The notes under the pieces are model-generated. The model was not told where the DNA came from and made no database searches. It saw nothing but the letters and a program-made list of their open reading frames with translations. A program made the translations under genes and the position numbers. DNA of 64,000 nt from Glandiceps talaboti (Eukaryota; Hemichordata; Enteropneusta; Spengelidae), in NCBI RefSeq assembly GCF_964340395.1, contig NC_135569.1:15189519-15253518 (forward strand). The letters run 5' to 3'. The stretch's first letter is position 1. The number at the start of each line of letters is the position of its first letter. Below, in pieces: positions 1-12,189 of this stretch.

Positions 1-816
1 AACAACTTTGAAAAAATACAGATTTACTGATGAAGTTTATTCAGATTTTGACAAGATCTACTCAGATTTAGAATTCATTTCTGAAATAACTTTTTCATAC
101 TTCATTCAGAAAGGCAAAAATACAATCATGGTAAAATGCCGCTGATGTTATTAATGTCACACACCCTTTACTGGACCCATAAAAACTGAGCCAATAATAC
201 AAGACGAACTAATTAGCGCCCTCAGTGTTCAGAATTATATATATGTATATGCCTTTGTTTATGGCTGAGGTTTTAAACAACCCATAGAAAAGATAGAAAT
301 TTACTTTCATGCTTGCAACAAACACATTTATGGCAGTTATAGAAAGATTATTTTACATCTTGTTACAATATCCCTTGGTAAAACTGAACTTTCTTTATAT
401 TGTAATAACAGTGAAAAACATGTACTGTATTTAATTTTGTTCGTAACAAGAACACGATGTAAAGTTTGAGATTCATAGCATTTTAATCTCATTTATTGCT
501 GATAATTTGAAGTAAGTTTTGACACTATTTTCATGGAAACACATTTTTAAAGTCTAGGTAACCAAAGGATAGTACAAGACATCAAACAATTGAATGAAAT
601 TCATTTAGGTAAAATATGCCTCGGGGGATAAATTTCCATGTAAATCTAAGTTCTTGAAATCTCTCCAAATTTTGCCATATGGAAGCTTGTTTCTGATTCT
701 GTTGAAATAACAAAAGAATTTTAAATTCAAAGAAATTAACCATTTTTTTATTTGTCCATAGAAGTACTCTGTGGTTAGATGAGATTCTGAAATGACTTAA
801 TTTGGATTCAGTGGTT
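1..816. other. Non-coding, nothing recognised
   Basis: AT-rich sequence with no exon-like frame, RNA gene or clear repeat found by reading both strands. It lies beyond the MEPCE 3' end. Confidence 0.6.
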
Positions 817-1212
817 AGGCGTAAAAAAATAATTGTGTGGTTCCGATTACATTCAATTTTAGAATAGGTGGGGTAGGTAGATTTTTCATTTTATTTTTTT
901 GAAATTATTATTTTTTTCATATGTGAGTTTCTAGTTCAGGTAGTTATGTTTTCCGTTGTTTTGTATGGTCTCTGTGTTATTGGTTTCTTCTCATCAGATG
1001 TACAACCATTATAGATTGGAAGAACAGTTTTATATTATCTTTTTAAGTTGATGTCAGTTTCCACATCCACTATTTCTTGCGAGACTTCACAATTTTCGTG
1101 ATTTTATTATTTTTTCTCGAATACCAAAAAAAAAAGTTTACGATCGGTGTGAAAAACTAGGTGGGGTAGGTGGGTAACTGGAACCAAACAACTTTTTTTA
1201 TTAGACCTAGTG
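817..1212 (+). mobile_element. MITE family A, copy 1
   Basis: Begins GGCGTAAAAAAATAATTGTG then TGGTTCCGATTAC and ends with the inverted counterpart ACTGGAACCAAAC...ATTAGACCT. Interior words shared with the other copies: GAACAGTTTTATA, GATGTCAGTTTCCACATCC, CACTATTTCTTGCGAGACTT. About 28-bp imperfect terminal inverted repeats, roughly 370-400 bp, no coding capacity. Confidence 0.85.
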
Positions 1213-3350
1213 CAAAGTCACCCCATTTTTTCTCTCTCAATTTTAACTGAGAATTGGTTGGAGTTTTTAAAACATAGTAACAGCAAAAGGTTTAAAGTTG
1301 ATTTTCGAGGCTCATTTCACATTTCATGTTAAGCTGTATATTAGCAGCTCAATAAATATGTACATAAAAGATCTCAACCCAATGAGAAATGGCATATACA
1401 CATTCATGAAAATTAACATATTAACTTTAGTACATCTGCTGCACAATAGTTGAAATAAATTTAATACATCTGTTTTTATCCACTTCTGGTTGTACTTTGT
1501 AGCAAAATAACTCATTTATAAGTTGTGTTTTCCAACTAAATTCACTAGTATCAGTATATCAGGGAATGTTTAATCTGTCATGAAGTGCCTCCAAAACAAA
1601 AGGGACAATATTTTCTTTTAATGCCATAGGGGGCGCTGTTGTAAATCTGGTGCTGGCTCAAGCTCTTGCTTTTCAGAATATTTGAACTGCAATTCAAATT
1701 GGCATAACGATAGAGATCCCTTTCAAACTTAAGTCACAAAATATTTTCACAGAAATGACGACAAAGTCAAGTTCTTACTTTCTGTAACTTTTTTTTGTAT
1801 CTACAAAGTCTGCTCCCCTTTCAGAAGTAGGTATTGAGAAATTGTTTGCTGATACAGGCTTTCCAGAGTTCAAAAAATAAAATAATCGCTCTCATGAATC
1901 CTTGTGTGTGAAAGTGATAGAACACTTACATATACATCAGTATGCAAATTATAAATGTGATACATTTGCATAAATCTTTGAAAATGCAAATTGGCATGAG
2001 TTTATGGCATTGTATTTTGAGTTTGGCCAAGTCGGTGGTCTATTTCATAACTTGTATGCTTGTCATTTTGTAATGTTTTTGTCTCTCTGGAGCTGTGATA
2101 ATTTTTTCACAAGGATTTCATAGGTTTTTCAATAGTACCAAACAAACTGTCTGAAATGTTTTGGATGACTTTCATGCCAAACACTGCATCTTCAAAGATT
2201 AGAAAGCTACAAATTACCTGCAAAGGAAAAACAAAAAAATAACCACTGACTGCCATAGAGGGCACTGTTTATTGATCCACTATTTGTCTTTGTGGACTGA
2301 GCTTTTTTCTGCATTTACACACAATGCAGGTGAGATTCAGAAACATGACTATTTTGCTTAATTAGAACAGCTCTTTGACTTCGAAGATTTACATTTTACA
2401 GTTTAAAGTTTAGAACATTGTTGTCTTCTCAGAAGGCAGTACTGTGCCATCCGTGGCATGACCGTGGCTTAATACACACACACAACCATCTGCACCCATC
2501 TGAACAGTACAAACAATGCAGCCAATTTGGACTCTAGCTAACAACACTTTCAAATACTATTCCCCTTGTGAGGAATCATCCTGGCAAAGTATCCCGATAT
2601 GGAGTTAAATACATTTTTTATGGACTTTTCTTCTTTTTTTTAAATGAATATTTCAGCACCAAATGTGAAGTTTTGTTGTCTATGTATGTACACGTTTTTT
2701 TGTACAAAAAATAGAATTTTTAAGTGAAAGACTGGTGGCAAGTACTCCAAAGTGACTGCATGTTACGCAATGGAATAGAAAATTACTCAGATATCAACTA
2801 ACATCTACAAACTAAACTAATATCAACAAACTAGTACTTCTCTTCCAGAAGTCGACTGGAATAAATTTAACTATAGTGTCGCAAATCTTTCCGATTTGAG
2901 GAGAGGTTCCTAGCTCTCTTGGGACAAAATCTCTTCATTTTCATAGTGAACATGACTGTCATATTCTTTTACTGTACTTCATACCAATGTTATGATGATT
3001 ATTATTTCCCTTTCACTTCTTAACTCACTTTTGTAATCCTGCCAGGGATCGTCTCAAATAACTTATTATGACAGACTTTCCAAATATGACTTTCCAAAAT
3101 TTGATATTTCCAAACTTTGCAACAATTCCAAAATTCGATATTCTATTTTACCACGCAAATGACAGAGTATCCAGCGAGTTCTTCACAGGACTGTGAATCG
3201 AGTGAACCCAATCTGTAATCTGTATAGCAGTTAGTATGTCTTGTCCTGCACCCACATCAATGTGGATGTGGAATAATTCAAAACTTGAAATACAATATTT
3301 TAATTTAACTGTAGTATAAGAGGTACAAGCTGAGTTTCCAAGTTTTATCA
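1213..3350. other. Non-coding region downstream of MEPCE
   Basis: No exon, RNA gene or element boundaries found. Short open frames (63-67 codons) lack any coding signature. Confidence 0.55.
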
Positions 3351-3742
3351 ATACGCCATATTCCGATAACTGAATACGCGACTATTTTTCAGATAATCAC
3401 CACAGGAGGGCGCACCACATTTGGTAAAGTGAGGGCTAAAATTTTGTCATGACCACTGGCCGGCTGCATGGCATTACATGAAGCAATGAATGAAATGTGT
3501 GTGAAAGAACTGTATGTTCTTCAAGAGTATTACAATAGCAGCTAGGCATGTTTTGATTATGGTTGTCACTACTAAAATATTACTGTAGGAACAACATAGA
3601 GAATGTGTGATAACTTAGTGTCTCCCTGCAATACTCTACTAATCTGGCCCTCACTTCCTATCACCGAACAGCTTGCAAACAGCACTCGTAGTGGCCAAAC
3701 CATGAAATCTTTTATCTTTCCTATAACCGGAACATGGCGTAT
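3351..3742. mobile_element. TIR element family E, full copy
   Basis: Starts ATACGCCATATTCCG and ends CGGAACATGGCGTAT, its inverted complement with one or two mismatches. The 392-bp interior includes the words GGAGGGCGCACC and GTAGTGGCCAAACCATGAAA that recur elsewhere in the window. No open frame of note. Confidence 0.8.
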
Positions 3743-4159
3743 TGGGTGAAAATGCTTACATAAACCATTGACTGAACTAATCTAGTGTACTATTATTAAC
3801 ATCAATGCATGCCAAGGGAGTAGCTAATTTTAAATGTAGCTATTCAATCATGAAAAGAGGGCAGTAATATCTATGATTGAATCAGAGCCATGAATCTGCT
3901 CACTGATGTTTGAAATATAGTGGTTGTAATAAAAAATCTTTTAAACAAATTCGTGAACAAGTAGCCGGCAAGAATGTGTGGCATAGTTGGTTGTTTTTGC
4001 CGGCTACTAGCCCTCATCTACATCCCCGACACCTTTGATGACATTAAAAGTTGTCTTCTGGCAAACTATACCGCATAACATGGCTGTCCTTGTAATTTCA
4101 GTAAATATTTACTAGTGTAATATTTGATGTCATCAAATTGTTTATGTATTATACCCAAA

Positions 4160-4535
4160 TACCAGAGTTGGGTCCTGTCAATACACAATATTCAAGTAAC
4201 AGAAGTTCCAGTCATTTAGAATTTAAGCATCGCAAGGAGACACCTCAGATTTGGCAAAGTGAAGGCTGAAATTTTTGTCGTGGCCACCAACTGTATGTCA
4301 ACTCATGAAGCAATGAACTCTGTATGTCTAACAAAGAGCAGTATAGTAGTGATAAGGTATGTTTTGATTACTGGTAGTACCTAATGAATTAGTGCAGGAA
4401 CAATGCGACTATCTGTGTCTGCTGTCTTTATGCAAACCATCCTGGCCTTCACTTCTCATAAAAAACATGTGAATAGCACCCCTAGTGGCCAAATAATGAA
4501 ATCTTTTGTCTTTCCTTTACCTGGAATATGGTGTA
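4160..4535. mobile_element. TIR element family E, diverged copy 2
   Basis: Aligned by eye over about 370 bp with 3351-3742: GGCAAAGTGAAGGCTGAAAT, CATGAAGCAATGAA, GGTATGTTTTGATTA and CCTAGTGGCCAAATAATGAA all recur in the same order. It ends CTGGAATATGGTGTA. Confidence 0.75.
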
Positions 4536-5053
4536 CAGCATGGAATGGCAAAGTATGATTCTGTAAGTAGAATGCTATAGGTACCTTTTTAATATGTAGT
4601 AAACTTTAAAACCCAACAAAACATTTAGAAACTCAGCTTTATGCCTCTTTACATGACCAGGTCACTACACCACACTGGATTCTATCTCTCTCAATCCTCT
4701 GAGATTATTTTACAATTCTCAGTGCTGTCTTACTGCAATACTGTTATCTTAGTCACGCTGTGATTAAGTTGGACTATCATGCCATCGCTTGGAAGTAACA
4801 ATTTCAACAAATAATGTTCACAATTTGTCTAGTCATTGAGATTCTTGTCTTACATCAACATACGTAAATAACTATCACTGTCCTGATTGGTTTACTTCTG
4901 TCTATTATCCTTTCCAGCAACCAATCAGGAACTGGCTTCTAGGTGGGATGTAACCTGTTATACTGTTATCTAACAAGTGTATGTTCTGTGTGATAACTTT
5001 GTGTCACACATTCTGATTTGTTCTCAGCAAAGGCCTAAACCTTTCATGGCCAA
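4536..5053 (-). other. Probable MEPCE 3' UTR
   Basis: Follows the MEPCE stop codon. No canonical AATAAA is seen on the minus strand here; an ATTAAA variant lies at 4588-4593. A 10-bp inverted repeat TCCTGATTGG (4881-4890) / CCAATCAGGA (4921-4930) could form an RNA hairpin, and a third CCAATCAGGA lies near 5050. Confidence 0.45.
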
Positions 5054-5715
5054 TCAGGAACATTCTTTCATCTCAGTTTGTGGAAGTTCTTTGTCATTTG
5101 TTTTTGTTTTCGTCTTTTGTTCACACATCATCTCCTTCTCTTTGTTTACTCTTTTCATCTCTAAATGATACTCCTTATGTTTCTCATCTTTCTTCAACAC
5201 TGAATGGTGCTCCTTATCTTTATCTCCTTTTTTCACCTCTGAATGATGCTCCCTATGTCTCTCATCTTTCTTCAATTCTGAACGGTGCTCCTTATCTTTC
5301 TCTCTTTTCACATCTGAATGATGGTCCTTATGTTTCTCATCTTTCTTCAATTCTGAACGATGCTCCTTATCTTTCTCTCCTTTTTTCACATCTGAATGAT
5401 GGTCCTTATGTTTCTCATCTTTCTTCAATTCTGAACGATGCTCCTTATCTTTCTCTCCTTTTTTCACATCTGAATGATGGTCCTTATGTTTCTCATCTTT
5501 CTTCAACACTGAATGGTGCTCCTTATCTTTCTCTCCTTTTTTCACATCTGAATGATGGTCCTTATGTTTCTCATCTTTCTTCGACTCTAAATGATGCTCC
5601 CTAGTCTGGCGATGTATTTCATGTTTGTTGGCAGCATTGTGTTGGCTGGTGTTAGATTCTGTCTGAGATCTTGCTTTGTGGCTCTTCCTAAACATCAGAA
5701 TAGGACGTCGGAAAC
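5054..5715 (-). CDS. MEPCE: MEPCE coding exon 4 with charged repeat tail
   Basis: The acceptor is TTGATAG|GTTTCC (phase 1). It completes Gly589 and encodes [15 protein letters not shown], matching the last strand of the core (recalled as FQRPVYLFHKAR in human), then continues in frame for about 200 residues. Residues 634-775 are eleven 13-residue units alternating [13 protein letters not shown] and [13 protein letters not shown] types; the 26-residue pair corresponds to a 78-bp DNA period. One unit lacks exactly one codon, so frame is kept. The stop codon ends at 5054. The antisense frame across the array is also open, an effect of repetition and not a gene. Confidence 0.9.
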
Positions 5716-6592
5716 CTATCAACGTCAAAAAAGAATTACGGTACTTAGTTAATATCAGAGAGTGAGAGTAGGCTGGTAGGGACAGAGCGTCACAGCGTAT
5801 CTTACAGTCTATATACACAGTATCTCTTTCTCTGTAATTCAATAGAGAATGCAAACATTAAACCTGTCCGATAATTTTTAATATCACCCCCTGGCACACT
5901 TTGCCCAAATATGGTAGTAGCACACTCATCAATATTCGTTCCCTAAGTGATTTGGTTTTAATTTTTTCACAATATCTTGACAATTTTGAGCATTAAATAA
6001 TGTTTCACCGTTAATTTATACATGGTTATGTTAAGTTTCCCTGCCACTACACAGGGAATGCCTTTATAGCTCTGTTTTGCTGACTTTGTCAGTATGGCTT
6101 CAGGGCTTGAAATTAACTTCTTTTTTGGACAGTCCTAGCGGGCTACCAATTTCAGAAAATGTTCATTTCAAGCCTTGTGCTTACGGGCCCTTCTAAAGTT
6201 TGGCCATTCTGTTGTACAATCTTGGGTCAACAAAACCCAAGGAAAACTGCAGAACCCAAAGAAAACCTGCGTTGTTCAGTAAGGTCAAACCAAGCATCAC
6301 CCTTCTTACATACAGATCTAGTTACTTTTTAAATCAAAGCCAGTCAGCTCTTGACAGGTTTGAATCAAGACTGCAGTGATAAAGAGACGTACAAGCTAAC
6401 TACTTGGCCACTGACAAGTCATCAGATAGCAACATAATAACCACCAGTACTGAACATGAATATACAATGATACACTCTTCATCACTCAGACATCTCAAAC
6501 TGTGACAATATGAACCAGTCTGAGTAAGTGCTAAATTCTAATATCATGTATGTATGTATGTATGTATGTATGTATGTATGTATGTATGTATG

Positions 6593-6624
<32 letters not shown>

Positions 6625-9600
6625 ACCTACCTACTAGTGTCAACCAGTCTGAGTAAGTACTTAATTCTAATGTCATGTATGTAAAACCTACCTTTGGCTT
6701 GATGTACTGGAGTATCTAACATTTCACAAGTTGTAAAGCCTACTTCCTTGGACAGCAGATATTCCGTGAACTGTTCCGGCTTCAACCTTATCGCGTCATA
6801 GTTACGACGGATAGTTTCCTGTGAATGGACAGACATTAATTATTAGATTGAGTTGTTTTACTGAATGCTGTTACAGTGTAAGGTAGATCAAAAACTCCCA
6901 TAGATAGAATATAATCAAAGCATAATATTGAAATTCCCCTGATGCTTTGTGACCTGTTATAACATTACTAGAACTGCTAGAGAGAGTATAGCAGTTACAG
7001 TATACACACAGTTGGTATTCTGTGAATGTAAAACTGAATCTACAATTAGGAAACAGTTTTATGTTCTTTGTTAGTCACACGACTCATTATTGGAATCATG
7101 TGACATAAGGAATGGAATCCCACAAGTGTGAAAGTAGAAAACCATCCCCATCCTGGTTTAAAATATAGGTTTGTAACACCCTAATAGATATTGTACACTT
7201 CATACCATGTTGACAGCAAAATTAGTCCCTGTCAGATACTTGACATTATAACAAAATATATGGAATTTATCCCCTGGTCATTCTACATCACAACAATGCA
7301 CATCTATGTCACGACAACATGTGTCTACATCACTGGTTCTGCTGTGTTTGAAATATATGTCAAAACGTTCAAAATTGCCATTACTTTTCCCAATTTTTCT
7401 TTGATATTACTGCTGCTGGTATAATTATATTATTCTCCAATATTTTTCTTCATTCAGCTGGAAAATACTCATGACATAAGGGTTGTTACAACTCATCTAT
7501 CAACTCGTAATGACAAAGCCCCGTTAGGTCACTTGTATTTTCCTTGGCTGAATGAAGAAAAATATCGGGGAATAACATCTCATTATACCAGCTACATTTG
7601 GTAGTTATCTGTACATAGTAGTGGTTAGACCTTGCGTTCAACTCTCATTGGATTGTTACCATTGTAATCGGTAAGATAAAATATAGGCCAGGTCAATTGG
7701 AATGCACGTACAAATATGAAAGACTTAAATTTTTTAATATTTGACCTATGACCTTACAGACAGGACAGATTGCATGTGTAAGATATAACTCAGTGTTCTC
7801 CACGAGGGGTTTTTGAGGGGCGCACCGCCCCTCTGTTTTCATGGACCGCCCCTCTGTTTACAGAACCGCCCCTCTGTTTGCATTCAGCGCCCCTTTGTTT
7901 TGGTGTGAACGTCTTCAAGAGATTCTATTCAATGCCGTTAATGAAGGAAGTGAACAGCGACACTGCGTCTATCATCATTTATGAACTTATTTATCGCCTT
8001 GATTATAACAATGGTAGCCGAAACAAAAACAGTAAATGTAGTACCGTCGTAAAGTAGAAGACGGTACGTTGGTAGTTTCTATGGCCGGGTATATCAAGCC
8101 GGTAATTTCCAAGCCTTCCCGTATACGTAATACAGTACGCATACGATGTACGATGTCACGGCAATTTTCGTATTGTATCGATAAATACGAACAAAATCCT
8201 AAAATTTATACATGTTCTTTAGAAATAACTACTCCGGTACGGTTCCATGGTAAAATTTATGTCCTAAATGATCACGTTTGGATGTGAATCGCGATCGTAG
8301 TACCACGAGGTAGCTCCGATGTGGCAGCCATGTTGTAAATGTTACTGTACATTTGCACTGAACGCATTCGGTTATTCTTAGCCCAAATTCGTCACATTAA
8401 AAATGTACGTATTTCCGGCAAATTTGGATGAAAAATCATTTTCCATTCATGAAAATTAAAAGGATATCAAATTTTAGAGAAATAAAGGAAAATGAATTGT
8501 TTTCAATTAATTTTTATGAATGACATGCACATTTACAAGGTGAAACCAACAACTCAAAACTAAGTGATAGCTAGCCTAGAGGTGCATACATGTACATCAA
8601 CAATGCCATGTGTTGTCACTCCTGTGTGTAAAACATGCTTGCCAACCATTACTATAACATCGTTTGTGTAACTGTCAACCTCCTTCCTGAAATTTTGACA
8701 TTGTGAATTATGTGAAAGGTTTGGAAATTGGTGATTACAATACATTTCAGTACATTTTAGTTTGCTGAATGAATAAAATAGGAGTTTTTGCTTTTGGAAA
8801 CTTTTTTCACTTCCTAATATTATGATCTGGAAATATGCTAATGATATGCAAATAAATATGCAAATTAGGGCACCCCTGTATTTTTCTAAATTGTGGAGAA
8901 CACTGTAACTGGTGCTGGTATACTTGTATTATTCTCCATTATTTTTCTTCATTCAGTCACAAGAATACAAGACTGAAAACTGTCCTGTATTTCATCACTG
9001 ACTCTACAGCAGGGTGAGTTGGGAAGTATAACATACAAGAAAGTTTGCACATTTGACTTCTAACCTAAACTTTAGATCAGCTTGCATGTATAGCATTTCG
9101 AGACTGAAAACTATTGCATAGTTGACCTCTGACCTTAAAGCCAGGGTAGATGACATAAACTGTCCTACCTGTAACCTTAGATCTAGAGATGACCTTTGAA
9201 CTTACAGTGAGTTTCTTCTTCTTGGCGTATGATTGCCATGATTGTGGTTCCAATATAAGTCGACCTCCTGGTCTGAGTTGTCGATACATTCTCTTGAACA
9301 TTCGCTTCATTCCGGCATCACCCCAGTTTAGGTGAATCCATTTGGTAACACTGAGACACAGGATCACGTCATACTCTGGTTTCTGCAAAGCTAGCAGGTC
9401 ATCTTTTTCAAGGACATAGTTACACTGAAATGATAAATAAACAAAAGAATACTCACTTTATTATTAATTCAAATATAACTAGCAATTTTTGGAAATGGAC
9501 ATACATGTATGTAGTTACCAGACATACATGTACATTGGACAGCCTAGGTAGGCCAACTACTAACTGATCATTTTAAAAACTCAAACACTTACAGGACACC

Positions 9601-12154
9601 CTAGGTGGGCCAACTATTACCTGATCAATTTAAAACCTCAAATTTACAGACATCAGCCAGCCTAGGTGGGCCATCTACTACCTGATCAATTTAAAACCTC
9701 AAACACTTACAGACATCAGCCAGCCTAGGTGGGCCAACTACTACCTGATCATTTTAAAACCTCAAACTTACAGATATCGGTCAGCCTAGGTAGGCCATCT
9801 ACTAACTGATCATTTTAAAACCTCAAACACTTACAGACATCGGCCAGCCTAGGTGGGCCAACTACTACCTGATCAATTTAAAACCTCAAACACTTACAGA
9901 CATTGATGGGCCAACTACAATGTATAGACTCTCTAGTCTTGGGATCATCACTAGCAGAGAAAGGGATGTTTTGTATGTATATGTATATGTACCGATATCT
10001 ACCATATAATTATACAATGTATTAAAATATCCTTGTACTGAGCACCCTCATTGACTTTATAGGGCTAACCATTCATTGACATATTCCTGGTACCGCACCT
10101 GAGCTTTGTGATAATACAGAGTATTGCAGTAACACGTCAACAATTGGTTAGCCCTATGTGGTCAAAGCGAATGCACAGTACAAAGATATTCAAGTACAAT
10201 TATGCACTAGATATCTATACACACAAAACAGCCCTGCGATGTGAAGCTCCGAGGACTGTGAGAAAGTCTGGGCCAACTACTACCTGATGATGATTCTAAA
10301 ACCTTGGTAAAAACACAGACAGACATTGGCAAGCCTACATGTACTCCATGGTATGGGAACATACATGCAGTGTTCTCCCTAGGCCCTTGAAGCGGCACGG
10401 CACCGTGACGCTTGGACGGCAGGCCGTGATGCTTGACAATGTGCCGTGACGCTTTAGATCTTGCCCGACATCCTTGTTTATGATATGGTAATGATTACCA
10501 GACAGATTTCATTGAAGTTTGCCATCAGTATTGTTTTCGATAGGAATAAAATGCGTAAACCCGCTAATGGTAGTGTGATTCACACTCGGTACAACAGCTT
10601 TCGGTAAATCAAAGGCAAAACCGGCCCATCCGTAACGTTGGTTCGACCGTAGAAGCATGTCGGAACTGCCAGATTTTGACAACTATAAAATCAAACGATG
10701 CCGTGCCATTTTGCTATAAAGTATAAAAGTTCGACAAACGCATGAAGTTGACATTCAGTGTCTAGTTAATTTTCTATGAGTGACAGAGTAACAGTGATAA
10801 CACCGTATGTCTCAACCCAAGAGCATGAGCATGTGCATTCTTCAATGTCGTGAAAAGAGTTGAACAGACTAATGTACCTTTCGATAAAGTGGCAATGTTA
10901 TCTCCGATTATCAGCTTCATGTTCAATTTTACCCTGAAAACACGTTTAGTTTGAAGTTTGACATTGTAATTTGTAGACTGATACATCGTACGACTACGCA
11001 TGGATTTTCCAATATGGCGGCCATGACGTCACAAACTATCGCGAGTTTTGGAAGTCCTCCATAGGGAAGTATAGTAAGTCTCGTGTATCACGATATTTCG
11101 GACTAACACGATGTCTGCTGGTTGCTGTACACAAACTTTTCGTGTTTCGAAAGTCTAATTTATCTGTGGACATTAAGATTTAAATAATTTCAGCTTTCCT
11201 AACAATAATAATCAATAACACTGCTTTATGAGTTTCTTTTTGGTGCTAATATTTTGAATTAATAAATTGGCCTTCAACTTTCCTTTGGTCACATGTACAT
11301 GTACTACTTGTTTGATATTAATTTTATTATGATGTACTTTGATTTTTTGGGAATATAATTATATGTAAATTGATGCTAATTTATGCTAATGAGCCGATAT
11401 CCTTTCAACAAATCCTGGGGAGAACACTGTACATGTATGCACAATTGAGTGAATATTGGAACCAGACCAACACAGTACAGTACATGAAATCTCACCAAAC
11501 TTGTACACAACATCATCATATTACTGAGAATGTACAGATCTGTGATTGATGACAAATTTAAGGAAATGATCTTTTGAGCTGTTGGTGTGACTGTTACTTG
11601 AGTCTTATTATTGTTGTATCCTGTATACTACAAGTACACTGCTCTCCCCATTCATCATTCTAAAGAGCAAATTTCCTACATTGTACAGTCTGACATCTAG
11701 AGATTATTCCAAACATTTTTCTTCGGTCCGCCAAGGAAAATATGAGTGAACTAAGGGGCCATGTACCTCCTCAGTCATAATTTAGGTAAAAATGGCGATT
11801 ATAAATGTTTTGACTCGTATTTCTAGCACTGCAGAACCAGTGACATAGACTTACATTGCTGTGACGTAGAATGACCAGGGTATATAATCCATATTTTCTG
11901 TTCAAAGACAATAATTTGGCTTATGCATGGTATAATATTGTAAACATTCCAAATAAACTCACGCAATCCCCCCCTCCTTTCCTCCTCAAAATACTGATAA
12001 GATCAGTGAAAAAATTTGTAAGAAAAGTATGCATTACTACATATATCATGTTGATCAATTCGTATTGTATTCAAGATCTCACAGGAAACCCATTACATTA
12101 CTTAATCTTCTTGGAGATGAATTACAAACATACATACGCACATGCACGCACACG

Positions 12155-12189
<35 letters not shown>

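Noticed and set aside
5080-5604. Plus-strand open frame of 174 codons opposite MEPCE exon 4
   Set aside because: It is the complement of an in-frame coding repeat; periodicity divisible by three keeps the antisense frame open. No homology or splice context.
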